DNA of 64,000 bases from VGRW01 sp031396695 (GCA_031396695.1 JANNLG010000052.1:6955-70954); one strand, 5' to 3'; positions 16,893-25,069 are shown, numbered from the stretch's first letter. The notes: generated by a model not told the origin, from the letters alone. A program made the numbers and translations.

Positions 16893-17332
16893 ATCCCGCA
16901 ACCCTGTTCTCGATCGTGAACCTGGCTCCGCTGCCGATCTGGGCGATCTGGGTGCTCGCTCCGCGTTCGTCGCTCGCGCGCAAGCTCGCCGCGTCGCTCT
17001 GGCCGTGGCAGACGCTCGCATTGATCTATCTGGTCTGTCTGGTCGTCGCGCTGGCCGGCGAGAACGCCGCCTCGCCGGACTTCGGCAGCCTCGCGGGCGT
17101 GATGGCGCTCTTCGACAGCGAGTGGGGCACGCTCGCGGGCTGGGTGCACTACCTGTGCTTCGACCTGTTCGTCGCGCGCTGGATCATGAACGACGCGCCC
17201 GAGGGTGGGTACCGTCTGGCACCGGTGCTGTTCCTGACGCTGATGTTCGGCCCGGTCGGGCTCTTGATCTACACATCGGCGCGCGGCTTCTTCCGCGGCG
17301 CCGCGGCTGCACAGCGCGCCGTTTCGGCCTAG
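16889..17332 (+). CDS. ABA4-like (DUF4281) membrane protein
   Basis: The 147-residue protein has four predicted membrane helices and the pattern of ABA4-like proteins: WAIWVLAPRSSLARKL, then a segment near GSLAGVMALFDSEWGTLAGWVHYLCFDLFVARWI and RLAPVLFLTLMFGPVGLLIY. Plant ABA4 is needed for neoxanthin formation; bacterial homologues are often near carotenoid or isoprenoid genes but their activity is not generally known. ATG 16889 overlaps the ATP-grasp stop (ATGA), with GGGAG eight bases upstream. It ends on the CTAG shared with the opposing ATPase gene. Confidence 0.78.
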   Translation: MNPATLFSIVNLAPLPIWAIWVLAPRSSLARKLAASLWPWQTLALIYLVCLVVALAGENAASPDFGSLAGVMALFDSEWGTLAGWVHYLCFDLFVARWIMNDAPEGGYRLAPVLFLTLMFGPVGLLIYTSARGFFRGAAAAQRAVSA

Positions 17333-18054
17333 CGCGCGCGGTGTCGCAGGTAGAGCCCGCAGCTCACGGCGATCTCGGCCTTGGCGCCGAGCGTGCGCGA
17401 GACGGGACCGGCGATCACGAGCCGGTCGAGCGCGGGCTTGGTCGCCGCGATGCGACGCCGCATCTCGTCGACGCTCGCGCTGCCGGCCTTCGCGATCCAG
17501 TCCCAGAGCGGCGCGAGCTCGGCGTGCGCGAGCTCGCGATCGATGCGCGCGAAGAGCGGCTCGCAGCTTTTCGCGACGCGCGCCTCGAGCGCGCTCGGCA
17601 CGCGCGTGAAACGACAGGCCTCGAGCCAGGCGAAGAACACGAACGGGTGTCCGCCGCTGAGCCGGAACGCGAGCTCGAGCTCGCTCTCCGAGAACACGTA
17701 GCCGGCGGCGGCCGCCCAGGCGCGCAGATCGCGCCGCAAGAGCGGCACGAGCGGAACGCGCTGCAGCGGCCGGCCGTCGAGCTCACTCGCGCCGCGCGCG
17801 CGCACGAGCGCGCGGTGCAGTGCGATCCCGCCCGTGCGCAGGCAGATCACGCCGGGCGCTTCGCGGGGAAAATCGTCCTCGTCGCCGTGCTCGTGCACGA
17901 CCACCTCGAGTCCGTCCTCGCGCAGGCGCGCGGCGGCCGCCTCGACCAGCGTCGTCTTGCCGGTGCCCGGTCCGCCGAAGATGACGGGCGCGCTGCCGCG
18001 TTGCGCGCCGTCGACGACGCGGCGCAGAACTCCGTCCCGGGTCAGCCAGCTCAC
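17329..18054 (-). CDS. Small P-loop ATPase, STAND/AAA-like
   Basis: A 241-residue protein with Walker A near the N-terminus (FGGPGTGKTTL), a weak Walker B/sensor region (GVICLRTGGIAL) and the helical lid motif FRLSGGHPFVFFAWLEAC, typical of archaeal-type or STAND ATPases where an LSGGHP loop precedes a winged-helix segment. Residues about 180-230 (DEMRRRIAATKPALDRLVIAGPVSR) could be that winged helix. It lacks an effector domain, so it may be a regulator or chaperone-like ATPase. It lies 13 bp downstream of the SDR gene on the same strand and shares CTAG with the ABA4-like gene. Confidence 0.64.
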   Translation of the reverse strand: MSWLTRDGVLRRVVDGAQRGSAPVIFGGPGTGKTTLVEAAAARLREDGLEVVVHEHGDEDDFPREAPGVICLRTGGIALHRALVRARGASELDGRPLQRVPLVPLLRRDLRAWAAAAGYVFSESELELAFRLSGGHPFVFFAWLEACRFTRVPSALEARVAKSCEPLFARIDRELAHAELAPLWDWIAKAGSASVDEMRRRIAATKPALDRLVIAGPVSRTLGAKAEIAVSCGLYLRHRAR

Positions 18055-18067
18055 GGACGGAGACTAG

Positions 18068-18847
18068 TCAGGCCATCACCTGCCCGCCATTCACGTCGAG
18101 CGATTGTCCGGTGATGACGCTCGAAAGGTCGGACGCGAAGAACAGCACGGCGCCGGCGATCTGCTCCGAGTGGGGGATGCGGCCGAGCGCGATCTTCGCC
18201 GCGACCTCGTCGTAAACGAGCTGCGGATCGACGCCGCGCTGCTTGGCCATGGCCGCGAAGTAGCCCTCGAGCGTCGCGCCCCAGATGTAGCCGGGCAGGA
18301 CCGAGTTCACGCGGATCTGGTAGCGGCCGAGCTCGCGCGCGATCCCCTGCGTGGCGGCCAGCAGGGCGCCCTTCGAGGCGGCGTAGCTCGCCATCGTGGG
18401 CAGCACGTCGCGCACGATCATCGAGTTGACCATCACGATCGAGCCGCGGCCCTGGCGCTTCATCAGCGGCACGACGGCTTGCGTCAGCGCGAGCGTGCCG
18501 AGCACGTTGGTCTCGAGCGGCGCGCGCCACTTCTCGAGGTCCGCGTTCTCGAACAGCTCGTAGGTGCCGGGGTGGTAGGCGTTGTTCACCAGCACGTCGA
18601 CGCGTCCGAACTCGGCCTCGGTGCGCGCCACCAGGTTCGCGCAGTCGCCGGGGCGCGCGATGTCGGTGGGCACCGTCAGCACGCGCCGGCCGAGCGCGCG
18701 CACCTCTTTGGCCACCGAGTCGAGGCTCGCCTGCGTGCGCGCCGAGATCGCCAGGTCGCAGCCCTCGCGCGCGAACAAAAGGGAGATGTCCCGGCCCATG
18801 CCGGGGCCGATGCCCGAGACGATCGCGACGCGGTTCGAGAGCAGCAT
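18068..18847 (-). CDS. Short-chain dehydrogenase/reductase
   Basis: The 259-residue enzyme is a classical SDR using NAD(P)H. The cofactor loop is SGIGPGMGRD (TGxxxGxG variant), NNAYHPG replaces NNAG, and the active site is Ser in MVNSMIV with YAASK as YxxxK. NSVLPGYIWG and the C-terminal GQSLDVNGGQVM are typical of the FabG-like branch. It is the third gene of a minus-strand run (LLM oxidoreductase, EthD protein, SDR), which suggests oxidation of a hydroxyl on the same hydrophobic substrate. Confidence 0.91.
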   Translation of the reverse strand: MLLSNRVAIVSGIGPGMGRDISLLFAREGCDLAISARTQASLDSVAKEVRALGRRVLTVPTDIARPGDCANLVARTEAEFGRVDVLVNNAYHPGTYELFENADLEKWRAPLETNVLGTLALTQAVVPLMKRQGRGSIVMVNSMIVRDVLPTMASYAASKGALLAATQGIARELGRYQIRVNSVLPGYIWGATLEGYFAAMAKQRGVDPQLVYDEVAAKIALGRIPHSEQIAGAVLFFASDLSSVITGQSLDVNGGQVMA

Positions 18848-18871
18848 GGGGATGAGGTCTCCGTGGGAGGA

Positions 18872-19564
18872 CTACGAGAGGATGTACGCGCTCGTGACCA
18901 CCGACATCACGTGCTCGAGGTCGAGGAAGCTCTTCGCGTCGTCGAGGATGCGCGCCATGTTCCGCTGCGCGCGCTCGGGCCCGCCGTAGAAGCGGATCGG
19001 ATCGAGCAGGTCGAGTGGCTCGCGCACGTGCTCCTCGACGATGCCGGCGAGCTCGGGCGCGCCGGGCGTCAGCCCGCGCGCGACGACGTTGCGCACGTAG
19101 CGCCAGAGCGGGTGCACTTCGAGCGCGAGCGGCGTGTGCGAGTCGTGCCAGCGCGCGATGAACGCCTCGCGCGTGAGTCGCGCGGGCTGCGGGAAGACGC
19201 TGATCATCACCGCGCCCGGGCAGCGCGCGCCGTCGGGCCAGTCGCGCCGATCGAAGTCGCGCGGCACCGACTCGGTCACCAGGTAGCCCGCGACGCGCGC
19301 GCACGCGTCGCGCAGGATCGACTCGTGCGGCGCGCGCTCGTCGACGTTCGCGAGCCAGAACGACGCCGTGCCCGCGAACGGGTCGCGCTGGTCGCGGATC
19401 GGCACCGACGCGCCGAGGTCCGCGTCGCCGTCGGCGACGTGCAGCGCCACGCCGCGCGCGCCGAGCCGCACGAGCGCGGGACCCGCCGACTCGACGACGC
19501 GCTTCGCGAACGAGCCCGCGTCTTCGTCCGCGTCGCGCCAGAGCAGGTAGACGAGCTTCTCCAC
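18872..19564 (-). CDS. EthD-like dimeric alpha/beta-barrel protein
   Basis: A 230-residue protein with two ferredoxin-like halves. The second half has the EthD/DabB pattern: MISVFPQPARLTREAFIARWHDSHTPLALEVHPLWRYVRNV, then DLLDPIRFYGGPERAQRNMARIL. The first half (KLVYLLWRDADEDAGSFAKRVVES) is a degenerate copy. EthD-like proteins occur in hydrocarbon, ether and steroid catabolic clusters, often as small accessory enzymes. GTG start. It is 9 bp from the upstream LLM gene and 24 bp from the SDR, so co-transcription is very likely. Confidence 0.77.
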   Translation of the reverse strand: MEKLVYLLWRDADEDAGSFAKRVVESAGPALVRLGARGVALHVADGDADLGASVPIRDQRDPFAGTASFWLANVDERAPHESILRDACARVAGYLVTESVPRDFDRRDWPDGARCPGAVMISVFPQPARLTREAFIARWHDSHTPLALEVHPLWRYVRNVVARGLTPGAPELAGIVEEHVREPLDLLDPIRFYGGPERAQRNMARILDDAKSFLDLEHVMSVVTSAYILS

Positions 19565-19573
19565 GCGCCCGTT

Positions 19574-20443
19574 CTACCGCATCTTGGCGATCACGTCGTC
19601 CGCGAAGCGCGCGACGGATTCGAGCTTCTGCGCGAGCGGGATCGCCGGTCCGCCGTAGAAGAACCAGGGCATCGTCATCAGCGTCGTGACGCCCGCGTCC
19701 TCGAGCCGGCGGTAGCCGTCGACGTTGAAGGCGTCGTTGGCCGACGCGATCACTTCGAGCGGCGTGCCTTCGCGGCCCACCTCGCTGCGGTAGCGCTGCA
19801 GCTTCGCTACGAGCGCGCGCAGCTCCTCGGTCGAGTGGATGTCGGAGATCCAGCCGTCGCCGAGCCGCGCGACCCTGCGCAGCGCGGGCTCGGAGACGCC
19901 GCCGAAGTAGATCGGCACGGGCTGCGTCGGCGCGGGGCTCATCTCGAGCCGATCGAAGTCGTAGAACTCGCCGCGGTGCTCGACCATGCGCCCGCTCCAC
20001 AGCTTGCGCATGACCTCGATCATCTCGTCCGTGCGCCGACCGCGCGTGGCGAAGTCCTGCTCGAGCAGCTCGAATTCGTCGCGCGACCAGCCGACGCCGA
20101 CACCGAGCGCGACGCGATTGCCCGACATCACCGCGGCCGTGCCCACCGCCTTCGCGACCACGAACGGGTTGCGCATGGGCAGCACGAACACGTTGGTGAA
20201 GAAGCGCAGCCGCTCGGTCACCGCGGCCATCGCGCCGATCGCGACCCACGGATCGGGCCAGGGCGTGAACTCGGGCCAGCGCCGCGATCCGTCCGCGGTG
20301 TAGGGGTAGGGCGTCTTCGGGGACTCGGGATGGACCACGTGGTCGGAAATGGCGATCGCCTCCCAGCCCGATGTGTCGGCGGCGCGGGCGAGAGCGAGCA
20401 GCTCGCCGGGATCGGAATAGGCGGCGGCGATCGCGAATTTCAC
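19574..20443 (-). CDS. LLM-class F420-dependent oxidoreductase (TIGR03619-like)
   Basis: The 289-residue protein is a luciferase-like (beta/alpha)8 flavoenzyme. ISDHVVHPESPKTPYPYTADG, VTERLRFFTNVFVLPMRNPF and GVGVGWSRDEFELL match the F420-dependent subgroup; YFGGVSEPALRRVARLGDGWISD is the deazaflavin phosphate loop. Such enzymes reduce or oxidise hydrophobic substrates with F420. The start is GTG 20443. It heads the three-gene minus-strand run and is divergent from the Rieske oxygenase across 50 bp that contain a KstR-like inverted repeat, so both directions may answer to one repressor. Confidence 0.88.
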   Translation of the reverse strand: MKFAIAAAYSDPGELLALARAADTSGWEAIAISDHVVHPESPKTPYPYTADGSRRWPEFTPWPDPWVAIGAMAAVTERLRFFTNVFVLPMRNPFVVAKAVGTAAVMSGNRVALGVGVGWSRDEFELLEQDFATRGRRTDEMIEVMRKLWSGRMVEHRGEFYDFDRLEMSPAPTQPVPIYFGGVSEPALRRVARLGDGWISDIHSTEELRALVAKLQRYRSEVGREGTPLEVIASANDAFNVDGYRRLEDAGVTTLMTMPWFFYGGPAIPLAQKLESVARFADDVIAKMR

Positions 20444-20471
20444 GAGCCCAAAGATACGCGCATTCCGAAAA

Positions 20472-20485
20472 TGGAACGTGTTATG
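20472..20485. promoter_or_regulatory. KstR-like operator candidate in a divergent promoter
   Basis: TGGAACGTGTTATG fits the published KstR consensus TnnAACnnGTTnnA at every fixed position except the last. It lies between the divergent starts at 20443 and 20494. A wider inverted repeat, CCGAAA 20465-20470 and TTTCGG 20486-20491, encloses it. TetR-type repressors of sterol and lipid catabolism use such sites; no regulator gene is in the window. Confidence 0.42.
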
Positions 20486-20493
20486 TTTCGGCC

Positions 20494-21453
20494 ATGTCGC
20501 GCATCACGCTCCCGCCCTATCCAAACGGCTGGTTCGCGGTCGGCCACTCCGATCAGCTCGCGAAGGCCAAGGCGATCACCGTCCACTACCTGGGTCGGCA
20601 GATGGTGATCTGGCGCGGCGAGGACGGCGGCGTGCGCGCCGCGGACGCCTACTGCCCGCACCTGGGCGCGAACCTGGGCCGCGGCGGGAAGGTCGAGGGC
20701 AACACGCTGCGGTGTCCCTTCCACGGTTGGCGCTTCGACGGCGATCACGGCAAGTGCGTCGAGATCCCGTATGCGAAGCGCATCCCGTCCAAAGCCGAGC
20801 TCGAGCTGATCCCCGCGCTCGAGTGCAACGGCATGATCCTGGTCTGGCACCACTTGGAAGGTCAGTCGCCCGACTGGAAGCCCGAAGTCGTGCCCGAGAT
20901 TCTCGACTCCGACTACGTCCTGCACTCGACGCACGAGTGGAAGATCACCAGCCACCCGCAAGAGATCATGGAGAACGGCGTCGACTTCGCGCACTTCACC
21001 ACGCTGCACGGCTGGAAGTGCAAGGCCATCCACTGGGAGCCCGACGGTCCGTACTACCGGCTGAAGATCGACGTCGACACGGGGGCGGAGGACCAAGCGG
21101 CGACCGCGTCGGTCACGACCGATGTCGACTCGTTCAACTCCGGACCCGGCTTCCTGTACACGCGCTTCAAGGGTCAGATGGACGGCATCGCGGTCAACGC
21201 GCTCACGCCCGTCGGCCCCGAGCAGCTCCACGTCATGCACCGCTACTACGCGCACAAGCGCTGCGACCCGGCCGTGGTGAAGGCGTTCTTCGACTACTAC
21301 GTAAACGACTACAACCTCGACGTGCCGATCTGGTCGAACAAGATCTACCGCGAGACGCCGCTGCTCGCCGAGCCCGAGAAGGACTTCGGCCGCTTCCGCC
21401 GCTGGTACCGCCAGTTCTACTCGAACGTGGAGTCGAGCGAAGCCGCGCCCTGA
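20494..21453 (+). CDS. Rieske [2Fe-2S] non-haem iron oxygenase, KshA/DAF-36-like
   Basis: The 319-residue protein is the terminal oxygenase subunit of a Rieske system. The cluster ligands are CPHLG and CPFHGW, the mononuclear iron site is Asp/His/His in ENGVDFAHFTTLHGW, and the C-terminal half has the Bet v1-like fold. The shape is that of 3-ketosteroid 9-alpha-hydroxylase oxygenase and cholesterol 7-desaturase (DAF-36/Neverland) relatives, so a sterol or similar polycyclic is the likely substrate. A reductase is needed; the ferredoxin reductase at 44818 is far away. ATG 20494 follows the divergent promoter with the KstR-like site. Confidence 0.9.
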   Translation: MSRITLPPYPNGWFAVGHSDQLAKAKAITVHYLGRQMVIWRGEDGGVRAADAYCPHLGANLGRGGKVEGNTLRCPFHGWRFDGDHGKCVEIPYAKRIPSKAELELIPALECNGMILVWHHLEGQSPDWKPEVVPEILDSDYVLHSTHEWKITSHPQEIMENGVDFAHFTTLHGWKCKAIHWEPDGPYYRLKIDVDTGAEDQAATASVTTDVDSFNSGPGFLYTRFKGQMDGIAVNALTPVGPEQLHVMHRYYAHKRCDPAVVKAFFDYYVNDYNLDVPIWSNKIYRETPLLAEPEKDFGRFRRWYRQFYSNVESSEAAP

Positions 21454-21489
21454 GAGACGGGCGAAGCGTTACGAGGGATTCGATCGGGC

Positions 21490-21966
21490 CTAGCGCCTGC
21501 CGGACGAGAGCACGCTCTTCGCCGCGATCGCGAGCAGCACCGGGACGAGGATCACGCTCGGCAGGCCCGGCAGGAAGCCGATCAGTCCGACCAGGTCGGG
21601 CTCGCCCAGAGCACTCGGGCCGAGGCTCAGCGCGCGATTGCTCGACGCGTTGCCGAGCCAGTAGAAGACCGTGAACGACCAGGCGACGTAGATGAAGCCG
21701 TAGGCGGTGAACTTCTGCAGGCCCTCGCGGAGGCGCAGATACGGCAGCGCCAGTGCCACCACGATGACGAGCACCCCGTTGAGCGCTCCGCCGGTGTGTG
21801 CGCGCGCCCAGCCCGGGACCGAGCCGTACATGGGGATCTCGACGATCCTCCCCGGCCAGACCTCGACGCCGCCGAGCAATGAGAACATCAGCATGAAACC
21901 GGCCAGCATTGCCACGAGCACGACCAGCAAGCCGTTTCCGATCATGATCCGCTGCAGTCGTTCCAT
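21490..21966 (-). CDS. Styrene-oxide isomerase (StyC)-like membrane protein
   Basis: The 158-residue product from ATG 21966 has four membrane helices and aligns with StyC over its length: MERLQRIMIGNGLLVVLVAM, GGVEVWPGRIVEIP, GSVPGWARAHTGGALNGVLV and SSNRALSLGPSALG parallel conserved StyC segments. StyC performs a Meinwald rearrangement of epoxide to aldehyde and binds haem through a His near position 58; the matching residue here is H57 in ARAHTGG. No styrene monooxygenase is nearby. It lies 18 bp downstream of the PF10118 gene and probably shares its transcript. An upstream GTG at 21978 is possible but has no spacing from GGAG. Confidence 0.8.
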   Translation of the reverse strand: MERLQRIMIGNGLLVVLVAMLAGFMLMFSLLGGVEVWPGRIVEIPMYGSVPGWARAHTGGALNGVLVIVVALALPYLRLREGLQKFTAYGFIYVAWSFTVFYWLGNASSNRALSLGPSALGEPDLVGLIGFLPGLPSVILVPVLLAIAAKSVLSSGRR

Positions 21967-21984
21967 GCGCGCACTCACTCCAAC

Positions 21985-22887
21985 TCACTCGAGGCGTGAA
22001 AACGGCACCGGCATCTCCGCGCTCGACGTGTCGACCAGAGGCAGGCGCTCGCCCGGCTGGAGTGTCGCATGTCCTGCGATCCAGTCCTTCATCCAGCGGG
22101 GATCGTCCTCGCAGCGCGGGTTGTAGCCCGGCAGGAGCGCCCGTAGGAGGTAGGGGCCGACGTTGTACGCCAGCGCCGAGAGCTCGCGAACGACGGAGGC
22201 GAGAGTTCGCGGATTGCGCAGGGCCCCGTCTTTCCGGAGCGCGGTGAACATGGCGACGATCCCGTAGCCCAAGACGTGAAACGAGCCGTGCAGGACTCCG
22301 ATCGCCCGCGGCAGCCAGGCGCCCGAGTACGCCATGTAGGCGTCGAAGGCGACGGTCTTGTGCTCGGTCTCCTCGACCATGTGCATCAGCCAGAACGACG
22401 CCACGTGCGGCGACGCGTCGCGGAAGAGCGTCGTGCGCCGGTGGATCAGCCAGTGCGTGAAGCCGTTGGTCATGCTCTCGAAGCCGGCGTTGAAGGCGAG
22501 CTGCGTCCGCAGGCTCATCCTGGAAAGCCGCTCGAACGAGGCCGCCAGACGCTCTTCGACGCCTTCGAGCTCGGGGTATCCGTTCGCCTTCAGCAGATCG
22601 TTCAGGCGGCGGTGGCACTGATAGTGGCGCGCCTCTTGTCCGTTGAAGCCGCGCATGTCCTCGAGCAGGCGAGGCTCGCGGATGAACGGCATCGCGTTCT
22701 TCGAGCTCTTGATCAGATACGGCTCGAGATACGGCATGGTCAGGGAGAAGCCGTTGAACAGGTGGGAACGCACCGGGTTGTCCGGCACCCAGTGCGCGTC
22801 GAGATCGTCGGGGAACTCGAACGTGAACGCGCGGACGACGATCTCGTCCACCTGCTTGGCCTGGTATTCGAACGGGCGCCTCGACAT
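21985..22887 (-). CDS. PF10118 predicted metal-dependent hydrolase
   Basis: A 300-residue helical protein of the PF10118 family (annotated as predicted metal-dependent hydrolase). Metal-type clusters are EARHYQCHRRLND and MHMVEETEHKTVAFDAY, with WVPDNPVRSHLFNGFSLTMP near the N-terminus. The fold is ferritin-like and the chemistry is unproven; members are common in bacteria that degrade steroids and lipids. ATG 22887 has GGGAG six bases upstream. It precedes the StyC-like gene, so the pair may act on one epoxide- or aldehyde-forming route. Confidence 0.86.
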   Translation of the reverse strand: MSRRPFEYQAKQVDEIVVRAFTFEFPDDLDAHWVPDNPVRSHLFNGFSLTMPYLEPYLIKSSKNAMPFIREPRLLEDMRGFNGQEARHYQCHRRLNDLLKANGYPELEGVEERLAASFERLSRMSLRTQLAFNAGFESMTNGFTHWLIHRRTTLFRDASPHVASFWLMHMVEETEHKTVAFDAYMAYSGAWLPRAIGVLHGSFHVLGYGIVAMFTALRKDGALRNPRTLASVVRELSALAYNVGPYLLRALLPGYNPRCEDDPRWMKDWIAGHATLQPGERLPLVDTSSAEMPVPFSRLE

Positions 22888-23094
22888 GATCGGCTCCCGA
22901 CTCCGACGCTCGGCGCGAGAATACAGCGCCGATCGAGGAATTGACATACGGAGTCGGCGGGCAGAGGATACGAAGACGTCTGCGAGGATCGATCGGTGCT
23001 GGATTTCCTGCTGTGGAGTCTGTTCGGCCACGCACCCGCGCGCAGTGTCTTGCCGTCGTGTCTCGAGGGAACTCCTGTTCGACCGGGAGACACG

Positions 23095-24615
23095 GTGCTG
23101 AAGCCGACGACCCTGCTGCTCGAGTGCGCACTCGCGCTGCTCGTGTTGGCGAACCCCGCGCGCGCCGAGGTCGTGGACATCGGCCCGCTCGACGACTCGC
23201 TGACCCGCCCGCGGCCCGCCGACGTCGCGCGCAACTTCGGCGTGTGGACCGATACCGAGAGCACTCCCGTCGGCAACCCGAATCGCACGCTCTACGACGT
23301 GCTCGACTTCGCCAAGAACGGCTTCCACGGACAGGAATACATCGAGTGCGGCACGTGGCCATGGATCTACCCGCACCTGCACCCGCAGCACATCGTCCGG
23401 CTGCCAAATAAGAACGGCCAAGCCTACTTCATGGTCTCGCAGAGCGACTCGGACTGGACCAACAACACTCTCCCCGGCGGCCGAATCTCGCTCTACCGGT
23501 CCGACTCCCAGGTGGATTCGAGCGACCGCGTTCCCAACGTCTCCGGTGTCGACGGCCGGATCGTCTGGGATCAGCATTTCAAGGCGGGCGCGTTCCCCGC
23601 CGGGCAGGGCGGCGCGTGGAACCACCCGTGCAAGATGGACGTGCTCGGCAACGTGCTCGTGGTCTCCATGCAGAACTGGAACGGCGCGGTCTGCGCCGAC
23701 GGCCGGGGAACGCAGGCGGACGCGATCGTGTTCTACGACGTGCGCGATCCCGCAAACCCGAGGTACTGGGGCAAGATCACGCGCGAGGAGCTTGCGGCCA
23801 GCGCCGGCGCCTCGCTCGGGCCCATCGACGACGTCACGCTGCTTCACACGGGCGGCGAGTGGGTCCTCACCGTGCAGGGTCACTGGTGGCGCACCGGATC
23901 CGTGTACCCGGCCATTGGCAGTTGGAGCTACGGAGGCACGGGAAACCCGAGCGCGGCGTGCTGCGCTCCTCAGCACGGACAGAACTTCTACAGCTTGGAG
24001 CTCGCCAACCCCGTCCAGCCGCAGAACCTTTCCCCCGAGCCGGGCCGGCGGCGCATCATGTTTTTCGACGCCAAGGGAGAAGACCCCGACAACGGCGTCG
24101 CTGGAAACGAGTACTTCTGGTTCAACAACATCTTCTTCGGATCCCCGATCTCGTTCGGCTCGCTGTATCCCAGGAGCCAGATCCTGCCCTCGGCCCGAGT
24201 GTTTCGGGGCGCCCCGAACGTCGTCGGGGGTATCCACGACTACGACACCGCCGGGATCTACGTCAGCGGCGGCGTGCCGATCGTCTACGCGCCCCTCGAG
24301 GGCGATCCCTACAACGGTCCCGACGACAAGATCTACCAGATCTACACGCCCGCGAACGTCTGGCTCGACCACGCGAAGGCGCTGGAAAGCAGCCTGATCT
24401 GGAAGACGGACGGCTCCCGCACCGACGGCATGACCGTCTGGTATGGGCAGTTCGACATCTCGCACGATGGAACCGACGCGGTCCAAACCGGCAACGTGAG
24501 GAACAACGAGAACACCCGCCTCGAGACCACGGTGACCGGACCCGGCAACCTCAGTTTCTGGTGGAAGGTCTCCTCGCAGCAGAATTCCGACTTCCTACGG
24601 CCCGAGCGAGCCTGA
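23095..24615 (+). CDS. Large secreted protein, interrupted at its 3' end
   Basis: GTG 23095, with GGGAG five bases upstream, opens a 506-residue protein with a signal peptide (LLLECALALLVLANPARA, cleavage after ARA). The body is rich in Trp, Asn and Gly, with repeats suggestive of a beta-propeller (GEWVLTVQGHWW, RRRIMFFDAKGED, GGIHDYDTAGIYVSGG). Near the end it enters a known extracellular module, TTVTGPGNLSFWWKVSS, which normally continues DFLRF and a further 50-60 residues. Here it stops at PERA after DFLR. A calcium-binding dockerin-like tail continues in another frame (24627-24794), so the gene probably suffered a deletion or frameshift. Confidence 0.74.
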   Translation: MLKPTTLLLECALALLVLANPARAEVVDIGPLDDSLTRPRPADVARNFGVWTDTESTPVGNPNRTLYDVLDFAKNGFHGQEYIECGTWPWIYPHLHPQHIVRLPNKNGQAYFMVSQSDSDWTNNTLPGGRISLYRSDSQVDSSDRVPNVSGVDGRIVWDQHFKAGAFPAGQGGAWNHPCKMDVLGNVLVVSMQNWNGAVCADGRGTQADAIVFYDVRDPANPRYWGKITREELAASAGASLGPIDDVTLLHTGGEWVLTVQGHWWRTGSVYPAIGSWSYGGTGNPSAACCAPQHGQNFYSLELANPVQPQNLSPEPGRRRIMFFDAKGEDPDNGVAGNEYFWFNNIFFGSPISFGSLYPRSQILPSARVFRGAPNVVGGIHDYDTAGIYVSGGVPIVYAPLEGDPYNGPDDKIYQIYTPANVWLDHAKALESSLIWKTDGSRTDGMTVWYGQFDISHDGTDAVQTGNVRNNENTRLETTVTGPGNLSFWWKVSSQQNSDFLRPERA

Positions 24616-24626
24616 ACGCGTGCGGA

Positions 24627-24794
24627 TCTCCGGCTGGGCAGCGCTGCGCTCGCTACGACCTGGACGAGAACGGCGCACTGATCAGCTCGGGGGATCTCAC
24701 GATCTTCCGAAGTATGAACGGCAAGGCGGCGGGGCCGAAGTGCGTCGCCTGCCCGCTGCCGTGCGAAGCGGGAAGCGCAGGAACCTGCTTCTAG
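24627..24794 (+). pseudogene. Out-of-frame dockerin-like tail of the secreted protein
   Basis: In the third forward frame the sequence reads CARYDLDENGALISSGDLTIF followed by two Cys pairs and a stop at 24792-24794. DLDENGALISSGD fits a calcium loop (DxDxNGxxxxxD) as in dockerin type I. It has no start of its own and directly follows the broken end of the gene at 23095, so it is best read as that protein's lost C-terminus. Confidence 0.5.
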
Positions 24795-24845
24795 CGGGCG
24801 CAGCGGCGGCTCGGTCGCTCCGCGCATCGCAGAGCCGCATCACGC

Positions 24846-24905
24846 GGTCCGTACCACCGGCTGAAGATCGACGTCGACACGGGCGCCGGGGACCGAGCCG
24901 CCACC
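24846..24905 (+). pseudogene. Decayed fragment of a Rieske oxygenase gene
   Basis: Bases 24846-24900 align without gaps to 21046-21100 inside the intact Rieske gene: 49 of 55 match by hand. The fragment would encode GPYHRLKIDVDTGAGDRAAT against GPYYRLKIDVDTGAEDQAAT. Both flanks are unrelated. It is a remnant of a second, paralogous oxygenase gene, or a partial copy of the one 3.8 kb away. Confidence 0.62.
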
Positions 24906-25033
24906 TCTCGTCGCTTTGAAGAAACCAGCGGCGAATGCGCCGGGTACTTACCAAGAGCGAACGCGCGACGGCTGCGGATCAAGCCGGAGAAGTCCATCTC
25001 CCGGCACATCCCTTGCTCTTCATCGCGGCCAAA

Positions 25034-25051
25034 GGACCCCCCGCTGGGTCC
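25034..25051 (+). other. Leader hairpin before the small secreted protein
   Basis: GGACCC and GGGTCC form a perfect 6-bp stem with a 6-base loop, followed by AAAAAAGGA, the ribosome-binding site of the gene starting at 25070. It may protect or regulate the leader. It is not a forward terminator because A residues, not T, follow. Confidence 0.35.
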
Positions 25052-25069
25052 AAAAAAGGAAAACCCAAG

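Noticed and set aside
25034..25051. Hairpin as a forward terminator
   Set aside because: It is followed by a run of A and then a ribosome-binding site, so termination of forward transcripts is unlikely.
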